Below are positions 33,375-42,390 of a DNA stretch of 64,000 nucleotides, piece by piece (positions within the stretch are counted from its first letter, which is position 1; every line of letters begins with the position of its first letter). The translations under genes were made by a program, and so were the position numbers. The notes beneath the pieces are model-generated. The model was not told where the DNA came from. It saw nothing but the letters and a program-made list of their open reading frames with translations, and made no database searches. This stretch comes from Paenibacillus macerans (lineage in GTDB: Bacteria > Bacillota > Bacilli > Paenibacillales > Paenibacillaceae). The stretch is from contig NZ_UGSI01000002.1 in assembly GCF_900454495.1 (NCBI RefSeq), forward strand, positions 1,275,001 through 1,339,000, given 5' to 3'.

Positions 33375-34940
33375 ATGTCGTCATCATCTATTGTCGCCTA
33401 CAATACACTGAAAATCGCTCCATTTGAAATCAGGCTCCACGAGGTAAAGCTGACTAAAACTATCGATGACCACGCGAGGCTGACTTTTACCGGGATTATC
33501 CCGGAAGAGAAAGAGGATCAGTATGTGAAAATGGCGGGCGAGCAGACGGATGTGGAGCTCCAATACACCGATGAAAACGGAAAGAACAAAACGCTGTTTC
33601 ATGGCATGCTCTTAAAGCTGTTTGTAAGGGTGGATCGGGAGGTTTATTGGCTGGAGGCCGAAGCGGTGTCTCATACCTATACGATGGATATCAAGCTGGA
33701 AAACCGCGCTTTTCAGAATAAGTCCTTGCTCATTGAGGATGTGATGAAGGAAGTCGGAGGGACCTATGCCAAAGCCGATTTTAATAACACATATACGGAA
33801 AAGCGCAAGCTGGGCGCATTTACGCTGCAGTATCAGGAAACCGATTGGCAGTTTCTGAAACGTTTGGCGTCACATTATCACGCCCCGCTTGTTCCGGTTT
33901 CAACTTACGATCATATTGCCGTGTACCTGGGAATACCGGAACACCGTGATGCCGGGCCAATTCAGGCCACCCACTACAAAGTATATAAGGATTTACTGGC
34001 CTATAAAAATGCCGGCGCCTCAGGGGAATCCGGACTTCACGAGTCCGACTTTATCTGTTATGAAGTCGTGCTTGATCTGGTGCTGGAGCTTGGAGATATG
34101 GTCACGTTCAACAAGCAGAAGCTGCATGTTTTTGAGGTCCATACGGAAATGACCCGCGGTGTCTTGACTCATAAATATGTCCTTTGCCGGAAAAAAGCCG
34201 GATACAAACGTAAAATGTACAATTCCAAAATCATCGGTGCGTCAATCCAAGGAAACGTCATGGCTGTAGTTCGGGACGAGGTCAAAGTGAAGCTGGACTG
34301 TGACCAGGGTTGGAGCATGGATACCGCCTGGTTATTCCCATACTCGACGATGTATGCTTCCGAAGACCAAACGGGCTGGTATGCTATGCCGGAGAAGGGC
34401 GATGATGTGCGGATTTATTTCCCCGGCTCGAACGAAGCCGAAGGCATCGCGCTTAGCAGCGTGCGCAAAAAGCTGCCGGCCGAAGCCATGGGTGGCGGGA
34501 ATGGTGGATCGGCAAGCAGTGGCGGCAAAATCGGGAGCGGCTCAGGCAATGTCACCACAACCGTCGTCAAACAGGAGACACTCCAGCCGATCATTCATTA
34601 TGACAACGATTTAAAAAATTTAAAGGATGACTTGATGGCGGATCCAGATACCAAGTTCCTGCTTACCCCCACGGGGCAGAAAATTATGTTTGAGAAAGAC
34701 AAGATCACAATTGTCGGTGCGGAGAATGGCGCTTCGATTACGTTAACGAACGCCGGGTCGATTATTTTGAATAGTGTTGACAAAATTATGCTTCAAACCG
34801 GTAAGCGGATTGAGATGACCGGAGAATCGATCATGATGATCGGAGACCAGATTGAAATGTCGACCAAGGAAGATAAGGGAGGGATAAAGATCGATCAAGG
34901 ACAGGTTGTGATATCCGGGGTTGAAGTCCTGATGGAATAA
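33375..34940 (+). CDS. VgrG-like spike protein without toxin domain
   Basis: 521 residues. The first 330 residues have the gpD/gp27-type fold seen in VgrG: LQYQETDWQFLKRLASHYHAPLVPV is the diagnostic stretch, and YWLEAEAVSHTYTMDIKLENRAFQNKS is also typical. An OB-like domain follows (GNVMAVVRDEVKVKLDCDQGW), then a short repetitive beta region (ITLTNAGSIILNSVDKIMLQTG), ending soon after, so there is no effector extension. It would form the central trimeric spike. AAAGGAGATGAG precedes the ATG. The two later VgrG-like proteins with toxins share the fold; this one is presumably the housekeeping spike. Confidence 0.85.
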   Translation: MSSSSIVAYNTLKIAPFEIRLHEVKLTKTIDDHARLTFTGIIPEEKEDQYVKMAGEQTDVELQYTDENGKNKTLFHGMLLKLFVRVDREVYWLEAEAVSHTYTMDIKLENRAFQNKSLLIEDVMKEVGGTYAKADFNNTYTEKRKLGAFTLQYQETDWQFLKRLASHYHAPLVPVSTYDHIAVYLGIPEHRDAGPIQATHYKVYKDLLAYKNAGASGESGLHESDFICYEVVLDLVLELGDMVTFNKQKLHVFEVHTEMTRGVLTHKYVLCRKKAGYKRKMYNSKIIGASIQGNVMAVVRDEVKVKLDCDQGWSMDTAWLFPYSTMYASEDQTGWYAMPEKGDDVRIYFPGSNEAEGIALSSVRKKLPAEAMGGGNGGSASSGGKIGSGSGNVTTTVVKQETLQPIIHYDNDLKNLKDDLMADPDTKFLLTPTGQKIMFEKDKITIVGAENGASITLTNAGSIILNSVDKIMLQTGKRIEMTGESIMMIGDQIEMSTKEDKGGIKIDQGQVVISGVEVLME

Positions 34941-34968
34941 TAACCAAATGTAACAAGGGGGGATGGAT

Positions 34969-36108
34969 ATGAACGGAATCGAAGTTTGGGAGCATTTCAT
35001 GAAACAGGATGCCATACCTCTACGAAACGAGCAGCTTCATTTTTTACGGCAATATTTTGATGAATATAAAGAAATGATCGCCCGGGATATCGTACAGTTA
35101 TTTGACGAGTTCTGCCTAGAGATTGAGAAAAAACAAACGGAAGGTGAATTGGGCAGGATGATGTTGTTCCAATTCTCCCTCTTACGTTCTGCTTTAATGG
35201 AAGGCGAGCCTGTATATATGCTGGAGGCTCAGGATAGGAAGACCATGGATCAAGTCCAAATCACCCCGTTTCGGCTGAATGCCAAGTGGATCTTTAATTT
35301 TATGAATAGCTGGACTGAGCTTCTGGAGCAAAAGCGAAAGGCTTATATGAATCAAATCCAAAGCCATTCCCTTGAAGCGTGGCTCAAAGAGCAAATTTAC
35401 CCGTTTCATATGTTTATGGTACATGCTGTACGGTATGCGATGGACCAGATTGAATCCTTGGAGTCGCTTCAACAAGTGGCGAAAGAACCGCTATTTGATA
35501 TTCGCGTAGGCGAATACAAGGATCCGGAAATCAGCGAGTCCGTATACCGCAAAAGTGAAAATCAGCGATCCTCGATTACTTGTAAAGGGTGGATGGAAAA
35601 CCTGCTGGAGCATGCCTACATTTATGAACATATCGCTCAAGTGGATATATCCGGAGGAAGCTATCGGGGAATCCGCCTGAACTATACCCGTTTTGAAGAG
35701 GTCGATTTCACAGGCAGTCAGATGCAGGACAGCTTGCTGCTGGGAACCCGGTTTATTCGCTGTACGTGTGATGAAGTCGATTTTCGAAAAAGCGTAATGT
35801 TTGATGCCGATTTCCGGGAATGCAGTCTGGTCGGGGCCCGGTTGGATGATACGCTTGGAACCCGAGATGTGATGAGCGAGAAACACGGAACATTTTTTGG
35901 CATACATGGAGTTCGATTTATGAGGGCTAATCTCAGCCAGGCAAGTTTCAGAGGGGCGAAGATTGCAGGGGATTTTACTTATGCGAACTTGGATGGCGTT
36001 GATTTTACGGGGGCAGAACTAACAGGCAGCCGAATGCTGCAGCGTGATATTTTTAAAGTCTCATTAACCGAAGAGCAGCGTCAAAGCGTGCATTGGGTGG
36101 AGGAGTAG
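34969..36108 (+). CDS. Pentapeptide-repeat protein with helical N-terminus (module A)
   Basis: About 379 residues. The first 210 are helical and charged; from about residue 220 a right-handed beta-helix of A(D/N)LxX repeats is visible (VDISGGSYRGIRLNYTRFEE, VDFTGSQMQDSLLLGTRF, VDFRKSVMFDADFRECSLV, ANLDGVDFTGAELTGSRM). The ATG at 34969 is chosen because GGGGGG at 34957-34962 is well spaced from it. It leads a tightly packed module: the next genes follow at 3, -4 and 18 bases. A loading or adaptor function for the downstream toxin is suggested only by that arrangement. A shortened relative is at 42467. Confidence 0.78.
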   Translation: MNGIEVWEHFMKQDAIPLRNEQLHFLRQYFDEYKEMIARDIVQLFDEFCLEIEKKQTEGELGRMMLFQFSLLRSALMEGEPVYMLEAQDRKTMDQVQITPFRLNAKWIFNFMNSWTELLEQKRKAYMNQIQSHSLEAWLKEQIYPFHMFMVHAVRYAMDQIESLESLQQVAKEPLFDIRVGEYKDPEISESVYRKSENQRSSITCKGWMENLLEHAYIYEHIAQVDISGGSYRGIRLNYTRFEEVDFTGSQMQDSLLLGTRFIRCTCDEVDFRKSVMFDADFRECSLVGARLDDTLGTRDVMSEKHGTFFGIHGVRFMRANLSQASFRGAKIAGDFTYANLDGVDFTGAELTGSRMLQRDIFKVSLTEEQRQSVHWVEE

Positions 36109-36111
36109 GCA

Positions 36112-36621
36112 ATGGAATATTTCATTGTTGAACTAGACAGGCGTTTGAATTCGATCGGAGGCGCGATAACTTTTCCGGAGACGGTATTGAAAGGGTTCGA
36201 ATATGCCAATCCGCAGGAAATTGCCTATGTGAGCGCTGACCAGGAAATAGAGTATAGCTGTATTATCGAACGCCCGGTTTTGCTGATTTTGGAGGATTTC
36301 CGTCGTGTCATCACTTCATTTGAGCCGGATTTGGAGCATAAAACCGTGGTTGTGATGGATTTAAAAAGGCATATCCAAGTTCCTTATTCCTTAATCAATT
36401 TCAAAGAAATACCATGCTTGCTCCAGAGTTCTACTACGGCCAAAATAGATGAGTTTGTGATTGATGAGAGTCGGGTGCCTGGATTAAAGATTTTTAAAAT
36501 TCCGTATTATCGGAGTTCCTTGCTTGTTGTACGTTTGGATGTTGCGGAAGGGCTGCTTAGAAAGAGCTTAAGGGGTTTGAAGCTAAGAAGAATTTTATCC
36601 GTGGAAGGTGAATTCAAATGA
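36112..36621 (+). CDS. Small conserved module protein (module A)
   Basis: 169 residues, soluble: MEYFIVELDRRLNSIGGAI, FEYANPQEIAYVSADQEIEYS, and a C-terminus LLVVRLDVAEGLLRKSLRGLKLRRI. The alternation and the C-terminal helix recall DUF1629/Imm11-type proteins, but I hold that loosely. A paralog at 43081 occupies the same place in module B, between the pentapeptide and DUF4280 genes, so it is more likely a module component than a toxin-specific immunity protein. Its stop overlaps the next start by four bases. Confidence 0.65.
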   Translation: MEYFIVELDRRLNSIGGAITFPETVLKGFEYANPQEIAYVSADQEIEYSCIIERPVLLILEDFRRVITSFEPDLEHKTVVVMDLKRHIQVPYSLINFKEIPCLLQSSTTAKIDEFVIDESRVPGLKIFKIPYYRSSLLVVRLDVAEGLLRKSLRGLKLRRILSVEGEFK

Positions 36622-37280
36622 GCGTTCCTCCAAATTGGAGTTTTTTAAAGCCTAAAACCATTCAGCAGTTAACGGTGGAAGAAAGATGGCGGTCCGAAGA
36701 GACTTATGTGACTCGCGGGGCTTATATGTACTGCACGATGGGAACACACGAGGATGTGCTGAACCTTACTCAGGATCATGGGGTATATGTCAATGGTCAA
36801 CCCCTAATGACAGTGAAGGATTGCGTGGTTGCTTCCTCAGAACATGTAACGGGGAATGTCGAATTTGATGTTCCAGGGAATAAAGTTGATGGAAACATTT
36901 ATTCCTTTGGATTTTGCCGGAGTTTATTTCATCCTCAGAAGGTGGCCGAAATATTAGGAACGCCTCTTGGACAGCCTGGCGGACCCCCTGTAGCGGACAG
37001 CTCCTATATTTATGATATTGATCCGGAGACAGAGACGTTATTGCCTGGCCAGAAAAAAATCTATCCTTGCGTTCCCAAGTTCGATCTCATTGAACACTTG
37101 ACCGGCATTCCTGCAGGAGAGCCTGTATGGTCTAATGGAAGTCCTAATGTAAAAATCCAGGGGGTTCCTGCATTAACCACCAGTTCCTGCTTGTTTTGTC
37201 GCTGGGGAGGGGCGATAAAGTTTTTAACGAATGGGATGGACCCTGCCCCATATGAATTATTGCCGGGAGGAGTCAAGTAG
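36618..37280 (+). CDS. DUF4280 PAAR-like tip protein (module A)
   Basis: 220 residues. YMYCTMGTHEDVLNLTQDHGVYVNGQPLMTVKDC at residues 34-67, YSFGFCRS, YPCVPKF and GVPALTTSSCLFCRWGGAIKFLTNGM are DUF4280 landmarks. These proteins are PAAR-like and are thought to sharpen the tip of VgrG spikes. The Cys residues may hold a metal ion. It immediately precedes the VgrG-like toxin gene, as PAAR genes often do. The counterpart in module B is at 43596. Confidence 0.87.
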   Translation: MSVPPNWSFLKPKTIQQLTVEERWRSEETYVTRGAYMYCTMGTHEDVLNLTQDHGVYVNGQPLMTVKDCVVASSEHVTGNVEFDVPGNKVDGNIYSFGFCRSLFHPQKVAEILGTPLGQPGGPPVADSSYIYDIDPETETLLPGQKKIYPCVPKFDLIEHLTGIPAGEPVWSNGSPNVKIQGVPALTTSSCLFCRWGGAIKFLTNGMDPAPYELLPGGVK

Positions 37281-37298
37281 AAGGGAGGGGAATAATGA

Positions 37299-40200
37299 AT
37301 GGAAACGTGGCAGGAAGGAAACGAGTTCCAATTTCAATGGCCCTACAAATTAAAGGCGATACGTAGTCTCAAAATTGAAAGTAAGTTCAATGAGCATGTG
37401 AAATGTTCTTTAGTGGCGGAAATGGCCGAAGAGGATGCCGAGGTTTGTCTGCTGGAAGGAAGTTTTCAGGATAGTTTGAGGATCTTTAAGCGGACAGATG
37501 AGGGTAGTCAATATTGGTTTGCCGGGGGAATTACGAGCATTGAAATTGAAGTGGAGGGCGGCATCCCACATGTTAAAGTTGAGGCGTTATCCCGTTCTTA
37601 TGCCATGGATTTCACCCCCCATAGCCGCTCCTTTCAAAACAAACATCTCACGTATACCGGGTTGATTCAGAAACTGGCGGCCATTTATCCGAAGGGGGAT
37701 ATTCTAAATGAAGCCACAAACCCGGGAGACACGATAGGCGAATTAATGGTTCAGTACCAGGAGACGGATTGGCAATTTCTGAAACGCCTTGCTTCCCGAA
37801 TAGGAACGGTTATTTTGCCGGATGTGGTGATGGATGCTCCGCGCGTTTATTTCGGGGTTCCGGACTTTAAATGGGGGACGGTTATTCACGCCCAAAAGTA
37901 TACGCTTCTCTCGAACCGGGCGGTTTATTTGGATCTTAAGGCGCATACGGAAGGGGGGACGCTGCAAGAAAACGATCTTATCAGCTACCTTGTTGTGACC
38001 GATCAATATTGCCAGGTGGGGGATAACGTTGGGTTCAAAGGGCGAATGTGGGTCATTGCAGAATCAGCGATTACGTACGAAAAAGGAACTACTTCCTATA
38101 CATATTTGCTTGTTCAGCGCTCATCCCTCCGCCGTAAATCACGCCTGAATAAAGGGATTCAGGGTGTTGCCCTTGAGGGACGTGTGGTTAAACGGGCCAA
38201 TAATATGGTCAAGGTGCACTTAGATATCGATAATGAACACGATGAATCAGGAAATTGGTGGTTTCCGTTTTCGCCGGAAGGGAACAATATTTTTCATTGC
38301 ATGCCGGACGAAGGAGCACGAATCAAGATTTATTTTCCCAGCGGGATAGAGAAGCAATCCATAGCGATTAACTCCGTCCGCGGCAGAAGTGAGGAAATGA
38401 CGTCCAGAACAGTGTTTCAGAAGCCGACCACCAAAGTATTCCATATGCCCGGCGAAGCGAAAATGGAACTCGGGGATGACGGGGTATTGTTTGAAAAAGG
38501 TACGGTACGAATTCATTTAAACCAGAACGATATTCGACTGGAAGCGGACAAACATCTATTCGTAACTGCAAGTAATAATTTGAATTTCGGATCCCGAGAC
38601 GCGGTGATTGATTCTATTAAGCTGACAGCCAGTGATTTTATTACTTTTCAAACACTAGACTCGCAGCAGTCCGTCACGGTCCAAGGGAATCGGGTTGGTA
38701 TCCGTTGCAAAGAACTCCACTTTGAGAAGGTGGAGATGGACTATATTGAATTGCTTACAGATGAGGAGCTTAAAGAGCTGTATGTTGACCAGCTTGTAGC
38801 CGAGTACTATGGGGATCTAAAAGACGTATACGCTATGGGAACCAGACCATCCAATAATATACAAACTAAAAGCGATATTGAAGCGAGCAAGCGAACTTTG
38901 GTGAACAATGATCCGGATGGCATAAAGAAAGCTCGGCAAAAAATGGGGCAGATGGAGGAAAGCGAACTCCGTAACCTGTATAAGAGAAAATTTGTTTCAT
39001 CTTCGAATGGGGAGGAAACAACAGAGAAGGATCTGAAAGAAGAGAAGCAGAAGTATATCAATGCGTATAATCAGATAAAGGAGAAGAGACAGCAACAGTA
39101 CGAGATTCAACATAAGGAAAGTGGAGAGGGAAGTCAAACTGCTTCAGTTCCGCCGTCCGTGCCGGAGTTATTGCAGCAGCCTAACGAAGGGAGTGAACAG
39201 CCCTCCAAAGGTAGTGCGCAGACTCTTTTAGGCAATGTGTTAGATGCATTTATGAAAGAGGCTGAACTGAACCTGATCATCCCACAAAAGCCCATTTATT
39301 TAAGTAAAACAGAAGATACAAATCCCTTGTATTCCCGATATACCTTTTTTCAGTTTCAGATCTCGCCTCAAATCATGTTTGCGGAAATGAACATTTTATT
39401 TGGTGCGGTAGCGATCGTGGGGGCGTTCTTCACTGGGGGAAGTTCGCTGCTCATGTTATCGCTTGCGGCAGGCGGAGCAGTTCTTGGAGTAGCGGACATA
39501 GGGATTAACGTGCAAAAGATAAATGATTTAAACGAAGGGAAAGACTACACAGATCCTACCTTTATGGGAATGAATCAAGATCTTGTAAATATAGCTGGGT
39601 TAGTCGTGGGTGCAGGAGAACTTGGGCTTGGACTAAAAGCTCTTCTGAAATCCGGGGATTTAGCAGCATATGCGCGGAATATTGATGAGTTGGACGAGGT
39701 ATTGGACGCTGGGTTGAAGAGGGGACCGAAGAGTGGTAGTTTGATTGAGGAGACGGATAATGCTGCAAAGATACCTAGAACAGGACCAGAATGGGATGAG
39801 TATTTCCGTTCAAGGTATGGCGACCAGAATGTGGACTGGAAGACTAGTTCTGAATACAAACTGTATGGTGAAAAGCATATTCCTTATACACCTAAAATCA
39901 GACCAAATGCTGTAATTACAAAGCCTTCATTACCAAAGGGTGGGAAGCCCAAAGGAAACTATGCTAATGAAAAAGGTAAAAATGCTCGAGGACTAAAAAG
40001 ACAAAATGAAGCCGCGAATGTGCTAGCTGAAAATGGATATCGCACGATAATGCTTGACGAAGTGCCCAATGGAAAATTTCGTGGAAACGGCTATGGTATT
40101 GATCCTGATAAAAGTCCGGATTTCATAATAGAGGGGCAAGTGTTTGATTGTTATGCTCCTGAATCCACTAAACTAAAGAACACACTTGACATACTTAGGG

Positions 40201-40379
40201 AAAAAACTACATTACAAGCTAGAAGAATAGTGTTAAATTTAAATGATTATCCTGTTGAAAATAGAACTGAGCTTATTGAGTTTATATTAAGTCAAACTCA
40301 CAAGGATTTAAAACATTTAAATGAACTATTAGTCATTGAAGGTCGTCAAGTAACTAGAGCTTACTGGAGGTTTGAATAA
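37299..40379 (+). CDS. VgrG-like effector with C-terminal CdiA_C tRNase-type toxin (module A)
   Basis: 1026 residues in one frame. Residues 1-430 are VgrG-like (GELMVQYQETDWQFLKRLASRIGTV; VKVHLDIDNEHDESGNWWFPFS; MPGEAKMELGDDGVLFEKG), followed by a helical, charged stretch with a Pro/Ser/Gln linker near 610-650. A hydrophobic segment at about 690-760 (FGAVAIVGAFFTGGSSLLMLSLAAGGAVLGV) resembles pre-toxin domains. The last 140 residues, from NEAANVLAENGYRTIMLDEV, with GYGIDPDKSPDFIIEGQVFDCYAP and ARRIVLNLNDY, match the CdiA C-terminal tRNase family as I know it. Delivery would inactivate tRNA in a rival. Start ATG follows AAGGGAGGGGAATAATGA. Its immunity gene follows directly. AT-rich composition begins near residue 830. 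Confidence 0.82.
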   Translation: METWQEGNEFQFQWPYKLKAIRSLKIESKFNEHVKCSLVAEMAEEDAEVCLLEGSFQDSLRIFKRTDEGSQYWFAGGITSIEIEVEGGIPHVKVEALSRSYAMDFTPHSRSFQNKHLTYTGLIQKLAAIYPKGDILNEATNPGDTIGELMVQYQETDWQFLKRLASRIGTVILPDVVMDAPRVYFGVPDFKWGTVIHAQKYTLLSNRAVYLDLKAHTEGGTLQENDLISYLVVTDQYCQVGDNVGFKGRMWVIAESAITYEKGTTSYTYLLVQRSSLRRKSRLNKGIQGVALEGRVVKRANNMVKVHLDIDNEHDESGNWWFPFSPEGNNIFHCMPDEGARIKIYFPSGIEKQSIAINSVRGRSEEMTSRTVFQKPTTKVFHMPGEAKMELGDDGVLFEKGTVRIHLNQNDIRLEADKHLFVTASNNLNFGSRDAVIDSIKLTASDFITFQTLDSQQSVTVQGNRVGIRCKELHFEKVEMDYIELLTDEELKELYVDQLVAEYYGDLKDVYAMGTRPSNNIQTKSDIEASKRTLVNNDPDGIKKARQKMGQMEESELRNLYKRKFVSSSNGEETTEKDLKEEKQKYINAYNQIKEKRQQQYEIQHKESGEGSQTASVPPSVPELLQQPNEGSEQPSKGSAQTLLGNVLDAFMKEAELNLIIPQKPIYLSKTEDTNPLYSRYTFFQFQISPQIMFAEMNILFGAVAIVGAFFTGGSSLLMLSLAAGGAVLGVADIGINVQKINDLNEGKDYTDPTFMGMNQDLVNIAGLVVGAGELGLGLKALLKSGDLAAYARNIDELDEVLDAGLKRGPKSGSLIEETDNAAKIPRTGPEWDEYFRSRYGDQNVDWKTSSEYKLYGEKHIPYTPKIRPNAVITKPSLPKGGKPKGNYANEKGKNARGLKRQNEAANVLAENGYRTIMLDEVPNGKFRGNGYGIDPDKSPDFIIEGQVFDCYAPESTKLKNTLDILREKTTLQARRIVLNLNDYPVENRTELIEFILSQTHKDLKHLNELLVIEGRQVTRAYWRFE

Positions 40380-40380
40380 G

Positions 40381-40884
40381 ATGGATTTTCGTTTATCAAT
40401 TGGTTCTAATTTGCCTAGAGAAGAATTGGGGAAATTGCTCTACGCTATGTTGTGCGAAGTGTTTTTTGTAGAATTAATTGATTATGAGGCAGAAGTATGG
40501 GCTAGTTCTTATACAGAACGCATAAATGTCGGTTGCACCTATTTTTCAATGAGTATTGATTTAGATGCTGAGGAAGACTATATTGAATATTTTCGAGAAA
40601 TGAACCGCGAAGCATATGGTGTAAATACGAATGTTCTTATTAGTATTCAATTTATATCCAGTACGTTTGAGATCGGATGGGTAAAACTACTGGAAGTGAT
40701 TGGAAAAATATTGCGATTGAACGATCAAGATTTGGTTTTGGAAGATGATTCCCCGGATTCATTACTGAAAAGAATTAAGGGGTCTTTACTTATCAAGGGT
40801 AATTTAGATGAATATCAAACATGGCTTATGAGTAAAGAAAATCTATCATTACTTAATTATCCGTATGAAGAAGAAGATTTTTAA
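40381..40884 (+). CDS. Immunity protein to the module A tRNase toxin
   Basis: 167 residues, acidic, soluble: MDFRLSIGSNLPREELGKLL, WASSYTERINVGCTYFSMSIDL and a final EEED. It begins one base after the toxin stop codon, with the GGAGG at 40366-40370 inside the toxin gene, so both are translated from one message. I prefer the ATG at 40381 over a TTG at 40372 that lies one base from the ribosome-binding site. Low GC, like the toxin tip. Assignment as immunity rests on position, size and acidity, the pattern known for CdiA_C partners. Confidence 0.75.
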   Translation: MDFRLSIGSNLPREELGKLLYAMLCEVFFVELIDYEAEVWASSYTERINVGCTYFSMSIDLDAEEDYIEYFREMNREAYGVNTNVLISIQFISSTFEIGWVKLLEVIGKILRLNDQDLVLEDDSPDSLLKRIKGSLLIKGNLDEYQTWLMSKENLSLLNYPYEEEDF

Positions 40885-40987
40885 AGACAGTGGGTATGGA
40901 AGGTAATTAAATTAATTCTGTCTGTTGATAAAATGACATAAGAGTTTGTAAGCAAGTTTTGTTTACCCATCGTTCAATACAATTAAT

Positions 40988-41033
40988 AAACACCACAATA
41001 CAAGCGGAATCGCCCGTGTTGTAGTGTTTTTTT
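40988..41033 (+). terminator. Terminator after module A
   Basis: AACACCACAATAC at the left pairs imperfectly with GTGTTGTAGTGTT at the right, followed by TTTTTTT. Confidence 0.8.
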
Positions 41034-41093
41034 GTCCTTGCCACTGTTTGGCGGTTGAATTCTATACCTTAAATATCGCTAAGCGTTACATTG

Positions 41094-41135
41094 AACAGGT
41101 CGACTGTGGACTAACATAAATGACCTGTTTTTTTG
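41094..41135 (+). terminator. Second terminator-like hairpin
   Basis: AACAGGTC at 41094-41101 pairs with GACCTGTT at 41122-41129, followed by a T-run. No gene I can support lies between it and the preceding terminator; it may be left over from an eroded immunity gene. Confidence 0.6.
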
Positions 41136-41366
41136 TTTTCTCACAGGTTTTTGAAAATGCTACGCAACTGTAGAATACGTCGCCCTGATAGAGAAGATTG
41201 GGAAGTTAAGGAACGAAATCACACTTTCTAGGATGGATAGCTTGACCACTTATAGTATAGATGGTCTGGACTGAAAAAGATTAGTTCTGACTGCAACATA
41301 TCTAGAGATTGTAACGATGATTATGCTGTAAAGAAATCTCTGGTGACGACCAATTTACATGTTTTC

Positions 41367-41501
41367 GAAATCAGATAATAAAAAGGTCAATCATTTATAC
41401 CATTGATTGACTCTTTTTATTATCCAAGAGTCTAAATTGTACAGAAAACAATAATGGTCCTAATTGAAATTTCCGACCCACTACATAGTTGGTAATGGAA
41501 A
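41367..41501 (+). repeat. Relic copy of the toxin-remnant boundary sequence
   Basis: A terminator stem GATAATAAAAAGG ... TTTTTATTATC (41374-41424), then TCTAAATTGTACAGAAA and a short piece of coding-like sequence. The same order occurs at 49282-49432, leading into a toxin remnant there. After CCGACCC the two copies diverge by a short deletion and then fade. The stretch 41136-41366 has no feature I can support. Confidence 0.75.
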
Positions 41502-41597
41502 GCCAAATCCTAAATTCTAAAAGGAATGTAGGAGATAAAATATCCTATACCCTCATTGGAAAAAGATAATGTTAAAAGAAATCAGATAGAACTACAA

Positions 41598-41801
41598 TTA
41601 TTCTTCCATGTCAATCAGTTCATGAATGTGTATATTAAGCGCTTTGCATATTTGCTCAAGAGTACTGATATAAATTCTGTCCGTCGTCCCTCTGCAAAGG
41701 GCATTTATCGTTCCAGGACGCATATTAACCATAATTGCAAACTGACGTTGAGAAATATTCCGCTCATCTAATAGTTGTTGCAACTTAATTTTGATTTTCA
41801 T
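41598..41801 (-). CDS. XRE-family regulator 1
   Basis: A 67-residue helix-turn-helix protein: MKIKIKLQQLLDERNISQRQF, recognition region NMRPGTINALCRG, end LNIHIHELIDMEE. The ATG at 41801 follows GGGGGAAAATTACA; the frame upstream has no family resemblance. It is divergent from the DUF6809 gene at 42001, and palindromes that it may bind sit in the region between. A second copy with a different recognition helix is at 50545. Confidence 0.85.
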   Translation of the reverse strand: MKIKIKLQQLLDERNISQRQFAIMVNMRPGTINALCRGTTDRIYISTLEQICKALNIHIHELIDMEE

Positions 41802-41858
41802 TGTAATTTTCCCCCAAGTCTTATATAGAACAATATACCATGAATTAATAAAAAAGCA

Positions 41859-41912
41859 TTGACTGTTACGTTGTAACGTCATATAATCAGTAGTGTGACG
41901 TTATAACGTAAC
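41859..41912 (+). promoter_or_regulatory. Promoter with palindromic operators, cassette 1
   Basis: TTGACT (41859-41864) and TATAAT (41882-41887) are 17 bases apart, and the whole spacer is GTTACGTTGTAACGTCA, containing the palindrome ACGTTGTAACGT. A near-exact inverted copy, TGACGTTATAACGTAAC, covers 41896-41912, around the start point. A bound repressor, probably the adjacent XRE protein, would shut the promoter. It points toward the DUF6809 gene. Confidence 0.75.
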
Positions 41913-42000
41913 ACCGGAAAGTAGGGATAACGGCACTAGAAAAGAAATTGCGAATAATTCGAAAGTATCATTGAAATCTGTACGAAAGGGAGAATGAAAA

Positions 42001-42294
42001 ATGAAAAGTATGCTGGAAGCATTGTATTGTGGTGAATTTCACCCGGAAGAGAAGATCGTCCCGAGGGATCCCGAGTTCCGTAGAATAAGAAGAGAGATAT
42101 CCGAAGCCAAAGGAATGTGGAAAAGGAAACTGTCTACCGATAATTTCAATCAGCTTGAAGCGCTACTCGATTTGCACAGACAGACTGAGTCGATGCAGGC
42201 TACATCTTCTTTCGTAAACGGGTTTCAGCTTGGGGCGTTAATGATGATGGAAGTGTACGCAGCTAAGGAAGAACTTATTTATAGTTTAAGGTAA
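42001..42294 (+). CDS. DUF6809-like helical protein 1
   Basis: 97 residues: MKSMLEALYCGEFHPEEKIV, a helical middle with FRRIRREISEAKGMWK, and QLEALLDLHRQTESMQATSSFVNGFQLGALMMMEVY at the end. It has no signal or membrane span and no catalytic motif. Such proteins are common beside small XRE regulators in Firmicute mobile DNA; function unknown. AAGGGAGAATGAAAA precedes the ATG. The second copy at 50955 is nearly identical, although the XRE partners are not. Confidence 0.8.
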   Translation: MKSMLEALYCGEFHPEEKIVPRDPEFRRIRREISEAKGMWKRKLSTDNFNQLEALLDLHRQTESMQATSSFVNGFQLGALMMMEVYAAKEELIYSLR

Positions 42295-42332
42295 TTGCAG
42301 TAAAAACCATTTTGAAAATTATAAGGTTTACA

Positions 42333-42375
42333 AAAAAAGCTTGTTTCTACTTTGTTAGTAGGAACGGGCTTTTCT
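42333..42375 (+). terminator. Terminator of cassette 1
   Basis: AAAAAGCTTGTTTCTAC pairs with GTAGGAACGGGCTTTT, followed by T-rich sequence. The same hairpin type ends cassette 2 at 51273-51313. Confidence 0.8.
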
Positions 42376-42390
42376 TTCATTTGAGGTGTA

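Noticed and set aside
16608..34940. A classical type VI secretion system or a prophage
   Set aside because: No TssJ/L/M, ClpV or TssE homolog can be read, and the cell is Gram-positive. There is no integrase, terminase, capsid, portal, holin or lysin, so a prophage is also unlikely.
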